Numbered from the stretch's first letter, positions 8,502 to 18,219 are shown. The stretch: 64,000 nucleotides of DNA from Methylobacterium mesophilicum SR1.6/6 (GCF_000364445.2 NZ_CP043538.1:846501-910500); one strand, 5' to 3'. Translations and numbers: made by a program. The notes: a model not told the origin generated them from the sequence alone.

Positions 8502-9233
8502 TCAGCGCGGCGTCGCGGCGTCGCGGCAGGGTCGGATCGCCGCCGGGCTCGGCCGCTGATCGGGCGCGGGGGCCGCGAACACCGCGAGGTAGGCACCGCC
8601 CTTCAGCGGGTGGAAGCCGGTCTCGCGATAGCCGGCGGCCGTGAGTTCGCAGCGCAGGAGCGCCGGCGGCGTCCCGTGCCGGGACGGGATGTCGTCCGCA
8701 TCGACGATGCCGACCCGACCGCCAGGCCGCATCGACGCCGCGAGATTGTAAAGGAGACCGAAGGGCTGAGTGATCTCGTGGTACATGTGGACGAGGATCG
8801 CGGCGTCCACGCCGGAGGGCGGCAGGCGCGGATCGTGGGGCTCGCCCTGCACGACCGTGACGTTCCCGAGAGCCGCCACGCGCTTTTCGAGAGCCGCCAA
8901 GTACGCCGGGGTCACATCCTCGGCCAGCACCCGGCCACCGGGCCCGACCCGGGGGCTCAGCCGCACAACGTAGTAGCCGCTGCCGGCGCCGATATCCGCC
9001 ACCGTCTCACCGGGCGCGATGGTCATGCCCTTGGCGACGGCCTCGAACTCGCCGGCCCTGTCGCGCTCGGCTTCCGAGGACCAGCGCGGAGCGACGATCT
9101 CGGCGACCGGCCGGTCGGGCTCGGGGAAGGCGCCGGCGGGCGCCCCGGGCGGCGCCAGCGGCCCGGCCGCAAGAACCGGTCCGGCGACGGCGGCGGTGAA
9201 GGCGACGATCAGGCAAGCCAGGGTGCGGGTCAT
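8502..9233 (-). CDS. Exported class I SAM-dependent methyltransferase
   Basis: A 243-residue protein with an N-terminal signal peptide (hydrophobic core, cleavage near V-L-A-A-G) and a Rossmann methyltransferase core: [10 protein letters not shown] motif I, an acidic E-D end of strand 2, and the [11 protein letters not shown] strand-4 region. Exported methyltransferases of this kind are common in alphaproteobacteria, but their substrate and their source of SAM outside the cytosol are unresolved. The ATG at 9233 is favoured by signal-peptide length. It diverges from trmD with a 75-bp gap and is the second gene that splits rimM from trmD. Confidence 0.82.
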   Translation of the reverse strand: MTRTLACLIVAFTAAVAGPVLAAGPLAPPGAPAGAFPEPDRPVAEIVAPRWSSEAERDRAGEFEAVAKGMTIAPGETVADIGAGSGYYVVRLSPRVGPGGRVLAEDVTPAYLAALEKRVAALGNVTVVQGEPHDPRLPPSGVDAAILVHMYHEITQPFGLLYNLAASMRPGGRVGIVDADDIPSRHGTPPALLRCELTAAGYRETGFHPLKGGAYLAVFAAPAPDQRPSPAAIRPCRDAATPR

Positions 9234-9308
9234 GGCCGACAACCCGCCGCGGGTCCCATCGGTGCCGACGGCGTTGACCGTGCCGCACCCCGCGCGCGAT
9301 CAAGCGCC

Positions 9309-10058
9309 ATGACACACGCGGACGCGCCCTGGCGGGCCACGATCCTCACCCTTTACCCGGAGATGTTCCCGGGCCCGCTCGGCGTGTCGCTCTCGGGCGA
9401 CGCGCTGACGCGAGGCGACTGGACCCTGGAGGCTCGCAACATCCGCGAGCACGGGCTCGGCCGTCACCGATCGGTTGACGACACGCCGGCCGGCGGCGGT
9501 GCCGGAATGGTGCTGCGCTGCGACGTGCTCGCCGCCGCCATCGACGCGGCGACCGGGGCCGACGACCAGCGCCCGCGGCTCCTGATGTCGCCCCGCGGCC
9601 GCCCCCTCACTCAGGCGCGGGTGCGCGACCTTGCCGGAGGCCCGGGCGCGCTGATCGTCTGCGGGCGCTTCGAGGGGGTCGACGAGCGGGTGATCGAAGG
9701 GCGCAGCCTGGAGGAAGTCTCCATCGGCGACTACGTGCTCTCGGGCGGCGAGATCGCCGCTCTGGTGGTGCTGGACGCCTGCGTTCGCCTGCTGCCCGGC
9801 GTGATGGGCAAAATGGAATCCGGCATCGAGGAGAGTTTCGAGGGCGGGCTCCTCGAATATCCGCATTATACCCGCCCCCGCGACTGGGAGAGTCGGGCGA
9901 TCCCGGATGTCCTCTCCAGCGGCAATCACGCGGCCATCGCCCGCTGGCGGCGTGCGGAGGCCGAACGCATCACCGCCGAGCGTCGCCCGGACCTGCCCGG
10001 CGGAAGCCGCCGCGATCAGGCCGCCTCCAAGTCGATCACCGGGCCGTCCCGGTCGTAA
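9309..10058 (+). CDS. trmD: tRNA (guanine-N1)-methyltransferase TrmD
   Basis: A 249-residue SPOUT enzyme that methylates G37 of tRNAs, preventing +1 frameshifting. Recognisable blocks are the T-L-x-P-E-M-F-P-G start, the [13 protein letters not shown] block (about residues 57-69), the [10 protein letters not shown] cofactor loop and the [14 protein letters not shown] knot region. The dimer-forming C-terminal helices follow. rplS, often next, is not found; a small reverse-strand gene overlaps the last 43 bp. Confidence 0.97.
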   Translation: MTHADAPWRATILTLYPEMFPGPLGVSLSGDALTRGDWTLEARNIREHGLGRHRSVDDTPAGGGAGMVLRCDVLAAAIDAATGADDQRPRLLMSPRGRPLTQARVRDLAGGPGALIVCGRFEGVDERVIEGRSLEEVSIGDYVLSGGEIAALVVLDACVRLLPGVMGKMESGIEESFEGGLLEYPHYTRPRDWESRAIPDVLSSGNHAAIARWRRAEAERITAERRPDLPGGSRRDQAASKSITGPSRS

Positions 10059-10195
10059 TCCAGGGGATCGAGGAGCAGCGGCTGGGGCACCGGCCGCCGC
10101 AGGCGGCTCGGGAGCGCGGCGTGGGCCGTTAAGGCCCCAATAACCACAAGCAGAGCGGACCAAACCGCCAATATCGCGACGCTGTGGATAGACAT
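10016..10195 (-). CDS. Small single-pass membrane protein, unknown
   Basis: A 59-residue frame with one hydrophobic helix at residues 5-28 and an acidic [14 protein letters not shown] tail. Its 3' end overlaps trmD by 43 bp in convergent orientation. I do not recognise the family. The hydrophobic/acidic composition and an ATG at a sensible place support it as real, but the overlap is unusual. Confidence 0.5.
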   Translation of the reverse strand: MSIHSVAILAVWSALLVVIGALTAHAALPSRLRRPVPQPLLLDPLDYDRDGPVIDLEAA

Positions 10196-10410
10196 CGGCG
10201 TACCTCGAACACAACACGGCACGCCATTAAGGCTAACGCCCCAAGCTTAATCGACTGTTCCGCGCGTCCGAACGGGCTGTCCCGGCCGGGTGCAGGCGCC
10301 GAAGACTGCTGGCCGGACAGGCGCTTGCCAGACGACCGGTTTGGGCGCATGCGCGGGTCCGGGACGCGCCTCCCCGCCGAGGAGCGACCCTCTGCAAGGA
10401 TGGAATCGTC

Positions 10411-11580
10411 ATGACTAGCCGCCCCACGCAGCGCCCGCGCGTGCCCCATTTCTCCTCCGGCCCCTGTGCCAAGCGCCCGGGCTGGAGCCCGGCCGCCCTG
10501 GCCGATGCGGCGCTGGGCCGGTCGCACCGTTCGCCCCTCGGCAAGGCGAAGCTCGGCCGGGCAATCGATCTCACGCGCTCGGTGTTGCAGGTGCCGGCCG
10601 ATTACCGGATCGGCATCGTGCCGGCCTCCGACACGGGCGCCGTCGAGATGGCGATGTGGACGATGCTCGGCCCGAGGCCGGTGGAAGTCGCCGCCTGGGA
10701 AGCGTTCGGCAAGGAGTGGGTCACGGACGCGCTCAAGCAGCTCAAGATCGCCCCGCGGATCCACCAGACGCCCTACGGCGTCCTGCCGGACTTCGCGGCC
10801 ATCGACACGCGGCACAGCGACGTGGTCTTCACCTGGAACGGCACCGCGGCCGGCGTGAAGGTGCCGGACGGCGAGTGGATCGCAGCCGACCGCGAGGGGC
10901 TGACAATCTGCGACGCCACTTCAGCGGCCTTCGCGCAGCCGCTGCCCTGGGACAAGCTCGATGTCGTGACTTTCTCCTGGCAGAAGGTGATGGGCGGCGA
11001 GGCGGCGCACGGCATGCTGATCCTCTCGCCCCGGGCGGTGGAACGGCTTGAGAGCCACACACCAGCCTGGCCCCTGCCGAAGGTCTTTCGCCTGACCAAG
11101 GACGGCAAACTGATCGAGGGCATCTTCAAGGGCGACACGATCAACACGCCGTCGATGCTGGCCGTGGAGGATTACCTCGACACGCTGGACTGGGCCGAGC
11201 GGATCGGCGGGTTGAGGGCTCTCCACGCGCGGGCGGACGCGAATGCGCAGGTGATCTACGACTGGGTGGCGCGCACGCCCTGGATCGCGCCGCTCGCGGT
11301 CGACCCGGCGACCTACTCGAACACCGGCGTCTGCCTCGTGATCGCCGACCCGGACGTGCTGGCCCGGGGCGACGCGGCCGTGGCGGCCTTCGCCGCTCGT
11401 CTCGTCGAGCGCCTCGACCGGGAGGGCGTGGCCCTCGACATCGGCGCCTATCGCGACGCCCCGGCAGGCCTGCGGATCTGGTGCGGCGCCACGGTGGAGA
11501 CGGCCGATCTCGAGGCGCTGACGCCCTGGCTCGACTGGGCCTTCGCGGAGGAGAAGGCGGCGCTGACGCGGGCCGCGTGA
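10411..11580 (+). CDS. serC: Phosphoserine aminotransferase SerC
   Basis: A 389-residue PLP enzyme that makes 3-phosphoserine (serine synthesis) and also 4-phosphohydroxythreonine for pyridoxal phosphate. It matches the alphaproteobacterial SerC subgroup: opening [12 protein letters not shown], the P-A-S-D-T-G-A-V-E substrate segment, and the PLP lysine in S-W-Q-K-V-M-G-G. serA, its usual partner, is not downstream; a terminator and then amtB on the other strand follow. The 188-bp leader from 10223 has GC-rich dyads, but I see no clear terminator/antiterminator. Confidence 0.96.
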   Translation: MTSRPTQRPRVPHFSSGPCAKRPGWSPAALADAALGRSHRSPLGKAKLGRAIDLTRSVLQVPADYRIGIVPASDTGAVEMAMWTMLGPRPVEVAAWEAFGKEWVTDALKQLKIAPRIHQTPYGVLPDFAAIDTRHSDVVFTWNGTAAGVKVPDGEWIAADREGLTICDATSAAFAQPLPWDKLDVVTFSWQKVMGGEAAHGMLILSPRAVERLESHTPAWPLPKVFRLTKDGKLIEGIFKGDTINTPSMLAVEDYLDTLDWAERIGGLRALHARADANAQVIYDWVARTPWIAPLAVDPATYSNTGVCLVIADPDVLARGDAAVAAFAARLVERLDREGVALDIGAYRDAPAGLRIWCGATVETADLEALTPWLDWAFAEEKAALTRAA

Positions 11581-11669
11581 GCGAAGCGGCATCGTTCCGG
11601 CTGCAGATCGAGGCCGACCGGCTTCGCGAGCGTGGCGAAGCGATGTCGGCCTGACGACGGGGCCGCAAC

Positions 11670-11698
11670 AAAAAACCCCGGCCCACAGGGAGCCAGGG
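11670..11698 (-). terminator. Rho-independent terminator of amtB
   Basis: Read on the reverse strand, CCCTGGC (11698-11692) pairs with GCCGGGG (11682-11676), with one G-U pair, and is followed by six T residues. It lies 47 bp after the amtB stop and fits an intrinsic terminator for the glnK-amtB transcript. Confidence 0.82.
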
Positions 11699-11744
11699 TC
11701 TTCTCATGGGCGGGCGCGGCCCCGCAGGACCGCGCCTTCCCATC

Positions 11745-13244
11745 TCAGTAGTTGTAGGCGCGCTCGCCGTGATCGGCGATGTCGAGGCCCTCGCGCTCCT
11801 CCTCCTGCGTGACACGCAGGCCGATCGTCACGTCGACGAGCTTGTAGAGGATCGCCGAGCCGATGCCCGACCACAGGAGCGTCAGGCCGACCGCCTCGGC
11901 CTGGATGATGAGCTGGCTCATCATGTCGTAGGCGCCGACCGCGAGCTCGCCCGGCTTCGAGGTGTAGTCGGGGATGCCGACGCCGCCGAGGTTCGGGTCA
12001 ACCAGGATGCCGGTCGCCAGCGCACCCAGGATGCCGCCGACGCAGTGGACGCCGAAGACGTCGAGCGAGTCGTCGTAGCCGAGCGCGTTCTTCACCGTCG
12101 AGCACATCACGAAGCAGACCACGCCGGCGACGAGGCCGAGCACGATCGAGCCCATCGGGCCAGCGAAGCCCGAGGCCGGGGTGACGGCCACGAGGCCGGC
12201 GACCGCACCCGACAGCATGCCGAGCAGCGACGGCTTGCCCTTGAGCGCCCACTCGGCGAACAGCCACGCCACCGCGGCGCCGCAGGTCGCCACGAAGGTA
12301 TTGAGCATGGCGAGCGCGGCCGTGCCGTTGGACTCGAGGTTCGAGCCGGCGTTGAAGCCGAACCAGCCGACCCACAGCAGCGAGGCGCCGATCATCGTCA
12401 TGGTCAGGGAGTGGGGGGCAAGGAGGTCGCGGCCGTAGCCGATGCGCTTGCCCATGATCAGGCAGCCGACGAAGCCGGCGATTCCGGCGTTGATGTGCAC
12501 CACGGTGCCGCCGGCGAAGTCGAGGGCGCCCTTCTGGAAAAGGAAGCCGGCATCCTTGTTGACCGCGTCCAGCGCCGCCTGGGCGGTGGCTTTCGAGGCG
12601 TCGTCGGTGGCGGCGGCGAGCGCCTTGGCGGCGTTGCCGACCGCGTCCGGGCCGGCCCAGTACCAGACCATGTGGGCCATCGGGAAGTAGATAACTGTGA
12701 CCCAGAGAATCGTGAACACCACCAGGGCCGAGAACTTCATCCGCTCCGCGAAGGCGCCGACGATCAGCGCCGGGGTGATCATCGCGAACGTCATCTGGAA
12801 GCACAGATACGCGTATTCGGGGATCACGACGCCGTTGGAGAAGGTCGCCACGGTGGAGTTGGCGTCGATGCCCTTCAGGAAGGCCTTCGAGAAGCCGCCT
12901 ACGAAGTCGTTGAGGCCGGCGCCGTTGGTGAAGGCGAGGCTATAGCCGTAGAACACCCAGAGCAGGCCGACGATCGACACGATCGCGAAGACCTGGGTGA
13001 GGACCGAGAGCATGTTCTTGGTGCGCACGAGGCCGCCGTAGAACAGCGCGAGACCCGGCACCGACATCATCAGCACGAGGGCCGAGGAGATCATCATCCA
13101 GGCCGTGTCACCCTTGTTGGGGATCGGGGATGGGGGCGGTGAAGCGGCTTCCGGTGTCGGCGTCTGCGCGAGGGACGGCTCGATCAGGAGGGCGGCGAGA
13201 GCCGCGCCTCCCAAGCCGAGCATGAGGGCATGACGAAGTTTCAT
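11745..13244 (-). CDS. amtB: Ammonium transporter AmtB
   Basis: A 499-residue trimeric ammonium channel. A cleavable signal peptide (residues 1-26, ending L-A-Q) precedes eleven membrane helices. Diagnostic blocks are G-L-A-L-F-Y-G-G-L-V-R-T-K-N near residue 70, the D-F-A-G-G-T-V-V-H-I-N-A-G block with the first pore histidine, W-V-G-W-F-G-F-N-A-G-S, and D-V-F-G-V-H-C-V-G-G-I-L-G with the second pore histidine. A roughly 30-residue cytosolic tail binds GlnK. An insert rich in Ala/Asp between helices (about 205-240) is longer than in E. coli. It follows glnK by 64 bp in one operon. Confidence 0.97.
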   Translation of the reverse strand: MKLRHALMLGLGGAALAALLIEPSLAQTPTPEAASPPPSPIPNKGDTAWMMISSALVLMMSVPGLALFYGGLVRTKNMLSVLTQVFAIVSIVGLLWVFYGYSLAFTNGAGLNDFVGGFSKAFLKGIDANSTVATFSNGVVIPEYAYLCFQMTFAMITPALIVGAFAERMKFSALVVFTILWVTVIYFPMAHMVWYWAGPDAVGNAAKALAAATDDASKATAQAALDAVNKDAGFLFQKGALDFAGGTVVHINAGIAGFVGCLIMGKRIGYGRDLLAPHSLTMTMIGASLLWVGWFGFNAGSNLESNGTAALAMLNTFVATCGAAVAWLFAEWALKGKPSLLGMLSGAVAGLVAVTPASGFAGPMGSIVLGLVAGVVCFVMCSTVKNALGYDDSLDVFGVHCVGGILGALATGILVDPNLGGVGIPDYTSKPGELAVGAYDMMSQLIIQAEAVGLTLLWSGIGSAILYKLVDVTIGLRVTQEEEREGLDIADHGERAYNY

Positions 13245-13308
13245 GGGCACGTGGCTCCCGGTCTTGAATCCGTGTTGGTTCAGGAAGTCTGCGGTCGGCG
13301 GCCGCGGA

Positions 13309-13647
13309 TCAGAGGGCGTCCGCGTCGGTCTCGCCGGTCCGGATGCGCACCGCCTTCTCCAGCGGCATGACGAAGATCTTACCGTCGCCGATCTGGCCGG
13401 TGCGGGCGGCCCCCGCGATGGCATCGATCACGCTCGAGGTCAGGTCGGAGGCGACGGCCACCTCGATCTTCAGCTTGGGCAGGAAGCTCACCGCGTATTC
13501 CGCGCCGCGATAGATCTCGGTGTGGCCCTTCTGGCGCCCGTAGCCCTTCACCTCCGTCACCGTCAGGCCGTGGACGCCGATGCCGGTGAGCGCGTCGCGC
13601 ACCTCCTCGAGCTTGAACGGCTTGATGATGGCCATCACGATTTTCAT
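13309..13647 (-). CDS. glnK: PII nitrogen regulatory protein GlnK
   Basis: A 112-residue PII protein, first gene of glnK-amtB. The T-loop carries the uridylylation target Y51 (E-Y-A-V-S-F-L-P-K context), the B-loop has T-G-x-I-G-D-G-K-I-F-V (about 83-93), and the C-loop signature R-I-R-T-G-E is at the end. PII senses ATP/ADP and 2-oxoglutarate and plugs AmtB when nitrogen is plentiful. A sigma-54 promoter lies about 110 bp upstream, so nitrogen-limitation control by NtrC is expected. Confidence 0.97.
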   Translation of the reverse strand: MKIVMAIIKPFKLEEVRDALTGIGVHGLTVTEVKGYGRQKGHTEIYRGAEYAVSFLPKLKIEVAVASDLTSSVIDAIAGAARTGQIGDGKIFVMPLEKAVRIRTGETDADAL

Positions 13648-13758
13648 GGGCGACGCCCCCTTCGAAATCCCTGGGAACCGTTGCCGTCACCCGATCTGCT
13701 GGACGACCCGGCGCGGGTCGCCTGCAGGCTCGGGATGGCCTGCGGTCGGACGCCGCTA

Positions 13759-13775
13759 TTCAAGGACTGTGCCAA
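13759..13775 (-). promoter_or_regulatory. Sigma-54 promoter for glnK-amtB
   Basis: On the reverse strand TTGGCAC (13775-13769), five bases, then TTGAA (13763-13759) matches the -24/-12 consensus TTGGCAC-N5-TTGCA at all but one position, with the essential GG at -24. Transcription would start near 13748, giving a leader of about 100 nt before the glnK ATG at 13647. Confidence 0.75.
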
Positions 13776-13836
13776 GTAAGCTTGGCGGGGAACTTTTGCG
13801 TCGGGATGACTTTTGCCCACGGATTAGACCGTAGCG

Positions 13837-13930
13837 GCTGCCATCAAGGCAGCAGTTCGCGCTGAAACGCCCAGAAGATGGGCAAAGAGCTAAAAACTAA
13901 GCAGTCGGCGGTGTTGCCCTCTCGCAACAC
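13837..13930. repeat. Two dyads upstream of the sigma-54 promoter (candidate enhancer sites)
   Basis: GCTGCC-atcaa-GGCAGC occupies 13837-13853 and GTGTTGC-N6-GCAACAC occupies 13911-13930, both perfect inverted repeats. They lie about 70 and 145 bp upstream of the -24 element, where NtrC enhancer sites usually sit, but neither is a clean TGCAC-N7-GTGCA. The outer dyad is also placed where a terminator of the preceding tesB gene could be; it lacks an immediate T run. Confidence 0.4.
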
Positions 13931-13947
13931 ACGTTTGGCAAGCGCAG

Positions 13948-14847
13948 TTAATCCTTAGTCGGGCGGATCAGACCCTCCTGCGCGACCGACGCCACGAGGT
14001 TGCCGGCGCGGTCGAAGATCTGGCCCCGGGCGAAGCCGCGGGCCCCGCTCGCGACCGGGCTGTCCTGTGCGTAGAGGAGCCAATCGTCGGTCTTGACCGG
14101 GCGATGGAACCAGAGGGCATGATCCAGGCTCGCAGCCTGAATGGTGGGATCGAACACCGAACGCCGGTGCGGGATCAACGATACGTCGAGCAGGGTCATG
14201 TCGGAGGCATAGGCCAGCACGGCCCGATGCAGTGCGGGATCGTCCGGCAGCGTCGAGGCCGCCCGCAGCCAGACATTGAAGATCGGCTCGGGCGGTCGGC
14301 CGCCCTTGTCCGCCGCGATGTAGCGGTTGAGGTCGACCGGCCGCAGCGCGATCGGGCGGTCGCGGCCGAAATAGGCGGCGATCGCCTCAGGCATGCCGGT
14401 GCCGCCGGCCTGAGCCAGGGCCTTGCCGTCGAGGAGCCCCTCCGGTCCCGCCACCGTCGGCATCGCCGGTTGGTGCGTGAGGCCTACTTCGGACACTTGA
14501 TAAGAGATCGTCGTGGCGAAGATTGCGCGACCGTGCTGGATCGCCTTGACCCGGCGCGTGGTGAAGCTTCGGCCATCCCGGATGCGCTCGACCTCGTAGA
14601 CGATCGGCGTCCGCGGATCGCCCGGGAGCATGAAATAGGCGTGCAGGGAGTGGGCCGGGCGGTCGTCCGGCACGGTCCGGGTCGCGGCGACCAGCGCCTG
14701 AGCCACGACCTGCCCGCCGAAGACGCGCCGCCAGCCGGTCTTCGGATTCTGGCCGCGGAACAGGTCGACCTCGAGGCGCTCAAGGTCGAGAATGGCGATC
14801 AGTTCGGCGACGGCATCCGTCATCGCGTCGGTGTTGGCGTCGGTCAT
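13948..14847 (-). CDS. tesB: Acyl-CoA thioesterase II
   Basis: A 299-residue double-hotdog enzyme that hydrolyses medium- and long-chain acyl-CoA to free acid and CoA. Family marks are F-R-G-Q-N-x-x-x-x-W-R-R-V-F-G-G-Q-V-V-A-Q-A near residue 32, S-L-H-A-Y-F-M-L-P-G-D-P near 67, and the C-terminal S-L-D-H-A-L-W-F-H-R block with the catalytic Asp. The start at 14847 gives M-T-D-A-N; a second Met at residue 9 is possible. It diverges from the UbiH-like gene 99 bp away. Confidence 0.93.
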   Translation of the reverse strand: MTDANTDAMTDAVAELIAILDLERLEVDLFRGQNPKTGWRRVFGGQVVAQALVAATRTVPDDRPAHSLHAYFMLPGDPRTPIVYEVERIRDGRSFTTRRVKAIQHGRAIFATTISYQVSEVGLTHQPAMPTVAGPEGLLDGKALAQAGGTGMPEAIAAYFGRDRPIALRPVDLNRYIAADKGGRPPEPIFNVWLRAASTLPDDPALHRAVLAYASDMTLLDVSLIPHRRSVFDPTIQAASLDHALWFHRPVKTDDWLLYAQDSPVASGARGFARGQIFDRAGNLVASVAQEGLIRPTKD

Positions 14848-14946
14848 GACCCGCGGGGTTTCCGTTCGTTGCCCGCGTGCGACATAGGCGTTTCCGACGA
14901 ACCAATCCACGCGTTCCGCACGCGCGAGTCCAGGAGATCCGCCACG

Positions 14947-16212
14947 ATGACGGCCGAGATGCCCCGACCCGGCAGCCGCAGCCTCCTGATCGCCGGCGGC
15001 GGCCTGCCCAGCCTCGCGCTGGCGCTGGCGCTCAGGCAGGCCCACGGCCCGGCGCTCACGGTGACGGTGATCGATCCGGGCGCCGCCGATCCCGGGCGGC
15101 ACCGCGGCCGCGCCTACGCCCTCGCGACGGGCGGTCGGCGGATGCTCGAGCAGCTCGGCCTCTGGACGCGCGTCGCCCGCGCGGCCGAGCCGATCACCGC
15201 GATGGTGATCAGCGACAGCCGCCTCGCCGATCCGGTGCGGCCCGTCTTCCTGACATTCGGCCAGGAGGACGAGGCGATGCGCGCGGCGAACGAGCCGTTC
15301 GCCCACATGATCGAGGCCGAGCCCCTCGCCGAGGCACTGGCGGAGGCCTGCCGCGCCGCGGGGGTCATCTTCGTCACGGCGGGGGTGGAGCGCGCGGCTT
15401 CCGAGGGCCCGGCGATCCGCGTCGGCTTGACGACGGGCGAGAGCCTGCGGGGCGACCTCCTGGTCGCGGCCGACGGGGCGCGCTCCCGCCTGCGCGAGGC
15501 GGCGCGGATCGGCTGGGTGGGCTGGTCCTACCCGCAGGTCGGGATCGTGGCGACCATCGGCCATGCACGGCCTCACGAGGGGCGGGCCTTCGAACACTTC
15601 CTGCCGGCCGGCCCCTTCGCGATCCTGCCGCTGCGGGACGGCGGCACCCTGGGCCATCGCTCCTCCATCGTCTGGACGGAACGCGCGGGCGACGCCGACG
15701 CCCTGCTTTCCGGAGAGCCCGACGAGATCCTGACCGAGATCGAGCGGCGCTTCACCCTCGATCTCGGGCAACTCGCCCTGGAGCACGGACCGAGCCGGCA
15801 CCCGCTGGCCTTCGGCCTCGCCCGCGCGTTCCGCGCCGAGCGGCTCGCTCTCCTGGGCGATGCCGCCCACGTCATCCACCCGATCGCCGGCCAGGGCCTC
15901 AATCTCGGCCTCGCGGATGCAGCGGCGCTCGCGGACGCGGTGACCGGTGCGCTGCGCCTGGGCCTCGATCCCGGAAGCCCCGATATCCTGCGCGCCTACG
16001 AGCGCGCCCGTCGCTTCGACAGCTTCGCCATGGCGGCGGCCACCGACGGGCTGAACCGCCTGTTCTCGAACGACGCCCTGCCGCTGCGGCTCGCCCGCGA
16101 CCTGGGTCTCGGGATCGTTGATCGGCTGCCCGGCCTGAAGCGCTTCTTCATCGGCGAGGCTGCGGCCTCGCGCGGGTCAAGGCCCCGACTGATGCGGGGC
16201 GAGGCCCTCTAG
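14947..16212 (+). CDS. UbiH/UbiF/COQ6-family FAD-dependent monooxygenase
   Basis: A 421-residue flavoprotein hydroxylase of ubiquinone-ring biosynthesis. It shows the FAD dinucleotide fold near the N-terminus (I-A-G-G-G-L-P-S-L-A-L-A-L-A-L), the D-G-A-R-S motif at about residue 178 and the second FAD motif G-D-A-A-H-V-I-H-P-I-A-G-Q-G-L-N-L-G at about 307-324, all diagnostic. Alphaproteobacteria vary in which positions each hydroxylase modifies, so the exact ring carbon cannot be assigned. An N-terminal leader of about 12 residues precedes the fold. Confidence 0.92.
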   Translation: MTAEMPRPGSRSLLIAGGGLPSLALALALRQAHGPALTVTVIDPGAADPGRHRGRAYALATGGRRMLEQLGLWTRVARAAEPITAMVISDSRLADPVRPVFLTFGQEDEAMRAANEPFAHMIEAEPLAEALAEACRAAGVIFVTAGVERAASEGPAIRVGLTTGESLRGDLLVAADGARSRLREAARIGWVGWSYPQVGIVATIGHARPHEGRAFEHFLPAGPFAILPLRDGGTLGHRSSIVWTERAGDADALLSGEPDEILTEIERRFTLDLGQLALEHGPSRHPLAFGLARAFRAERLALLGDAAHVIHPIAGQGLNLGLADAAALADAVTGALRLGLDPGSPDILRAYERARRFDSFAMAAATDGLNRLFSNDALPLRLARDLGLGIVDRLPGLKRFFIGEAAASRGSRPRLMRGEAL

Positions 16213-16358
16213 GGTATCGCCACGTCGCCCGCCCCCACGCCCATCACCGGGAAAGCGAACGCGGACCTGTTGCGGCAACTCGAAACCGTCAGAGCAGGAA
16301 GGATCTGCCGGCGGTCGCTCCAGCCTCTCAGGGCGAACGCGAAAGACGGCCGGTCCGA

Positions 16359-17459
16359 TTAAGGGAGACGTCGCGACGACTGGGTCTTGGATATGAAGTC
16401 GGCCATTTCCTTGAGGAATCGATCCGATCCAAATTCGGATGCTCGCTGAACGATCCGCTCGACGCTGAAGGGAATCTCGCCGCAGCGACGAACGGCATCG
16501 ATCAGGGCATCGACGGATTGCTCGTGGAAGAAGGTGCCCGTCACGCCGTCGACGACCGTCTCAGTCGCACCGCCCTTGCCGAACGCGATCACCGGACGTC
16601 CGCTGGCCATAGCCTCGACGGGAACGATCCCGAAATCCTCTTCACCGGGGAAGATCAGCGCCCGGCATCGGGCGTAATGGTGCTTCAGGACATGGAATGG
16701 CTGAGGACCGAGGAGCTTGACCTGCGGCCCCGCAATGCTCTTCAGCTCCGACAGCATCTCCCCGCCGCCGATGACGACAAGCGGTTTCTGCAATCTATTG
16801 AACGCCTCGATCGCGAGCTCCGGGCGCTTGTATCGAACAAGTTCGCCCACCATGAGATGGTAATCTTCGAGCATGTGCGGCGGCACGACCTCGAAGGCCG
16901 CCGTATCCACCGGCGGGTGAATGACCGTCGCCTGACGATTGTAATACGTCTCAATCCGTCTCGCGACCGTGGACGAGTTCGCGACGAACGCGTGCACGCG
17001 GCTTGCCGACACGGCATCCCAATTGCGCATGTAATGCGCGGCGGGCGGCATCAGCCAGCGTGTCAGCAGGCCGGCACGCTCCCGATAATCGTGGTACATG
17101 TTCCAGATGTACCGCATCGGGGAATGACAGTAACAAATATGCAGTGCGTCAGACGGTGATATGATCCCTTTGGCCGGGCCCGATTCACTCGAAATAATTA
17201 AATCGTACCCTCTCAGATCGATCTGCTCCAGCGCAATCGGCATGAGCGGCAAATAGGATTTATACTTTTTTGTCGCGATTGGCAGGCGACCGACGAACGA
17301 GGTCTTGATCTGATGCGCCTTGATCGCTTCAGAAGTCGCTTCCGGATCATAGACATGCGTGAAAATATCTGCGGTCGGAAAAAGCCTGCACAGCGACTCG
17401 ATTACCTTTTCCCCACCCCGCATTCCAACCAGCCAATAATGGATAATGGCCACTTTCAT
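16359..17459 (-). CDS. GT4-family glycosyltransferase (WbaZ-like mannosyltransferase)
   Basis: A 366-residue GT-B enzyme. The N-terminus reads V-A-I-I-H-Y-W-L-V-G-M-R-G-G-E-K-V-I-E; the C-Y-C-H-S-P-M-R-Y-I-W block near residue 112 is typical of WbaZ-like mannosyltransferases; the E-x7-E nucleotide-sugar motif reads E-D-F-G-I-V-P-V-E-A-M-A-S-G-R-P-V. It probably builds a surface polysaccharide. Codon use is visibly less GC-rich than in the core genes and the gene borders an AT-rich gap, which suggests horizontal acquisition. No other polysaccharide gene is adjacent. Start at ATG 17459. Confidence 0.9.
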   Translation of the reverse strand: MKVAIIHYWLVGMRGGEKVIESLCRLFPTADIFTHVYDPEATSEAIKAHQIKTSFVGRLPIATKKYKSYLPLMPIALEQIDLRGYDLIISSESGPAKGIISPSDALHICYCHSPMRYIWNMYHDYRERAGLLTRWLMPPAAHYMRNWDAVSASRVHAFVANSSTVARRIETYYNRQATVIHPPVDTAAFEVVPPHMLEDYHLMVGELVRYKRPELAIEAFNRLQKPLVVIGGGEMLSELKSIAGPQVKLLGPQPFHVLKHHYARCRALIFPGEEDFGIVPVEAMASGRPVIAFGKGGATETVVDGVTGTFFHEQSVDALIDAVRRCGEIPFSVERIVQRASEFGSDRFLKEMADFISKTQSSRRLP

Positions 17460-18219
17460 AAGGTGACGTCCTGTCCCGCTCTGCAATCCGTCACTTACAT
17501 CACCGCATGCCCGTAAGTCGACCTCGGATGCGTCTGCTTTCCCACTTCAAGAAGATAAGGTTGTCGAGACTGTCGTGAACTCTTAGGATCTAGTCAAATA
17601 AATTAATGATCATGACTATTTTTACATGCTGTACGTCAGACACAATCATTGAAAAGAGCTTGATATACTTTGTAGATTAATATCACCCGTTACTCAAGCA
17701 AGCGCCCTGATGTGGCAGAGCCCTTGTTCGCGATCGATATCGCAATTTTCTCGGCGAAATCAGAAAACTATTCTGAACGATCGTATTCTTGATTGATATG
17801 AGAGAAATCAGCATGTACAGCAACGATCAAACAGTTCATCCGAGGCCGGGGACAAGGGTCGCCGCCAGATTGAGGCATACCAGCTCATCGAAACGCGCAT
17901 CGATGCGAAACGGAGTCCGCATGTATATCGCGGCCAGATCGGCGGGTGGGTGCCCTGAGCTTGACATCGCGAGCCTCGCATCAGCGGCAACGCGCCAGCT
18001 CCAACGTCACCGTCGTCCCGCGCCCGCACCGCCGCGCACCCGGCCTTGACGGCTCGTGCCCGGCCGATCCCACGCGTCGTCGAGCCGGACAGGCCGGCTC
18101 AGGCGCTCGGCCGGCTGGCCATAAGCTGAGCGGAACGGCCGGCAATCACCGGCAAGCCGCTTGTCGGCTGCCGAGCGGCAGTGGTGATCAGCTCTGGCGT
18201 ATGGGTGACGGCCTCGGGT
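17460..18219. other. AT-rich gene-free stretch
   Basis: Between the glycosyltransferase and the etfA remnant there is about 760 bp without a frame I can support. The part at roughly 17540-17810 is strikingly AT-rich for this genome; the remainder returns to high GC. Short frames on both strands have no recognisable motifs. It looks like a decayed or acquired segment, perhaps a regulatory region of the glycosyltransferase. Confidence 0.6.

Noticed and set aside
10196..10410. serC-type leader RNA or riboswitch upstream of serC
   Set aside because: There are GC-rich dyads but no terminator with T run and no sequence I can match to the serC motif.
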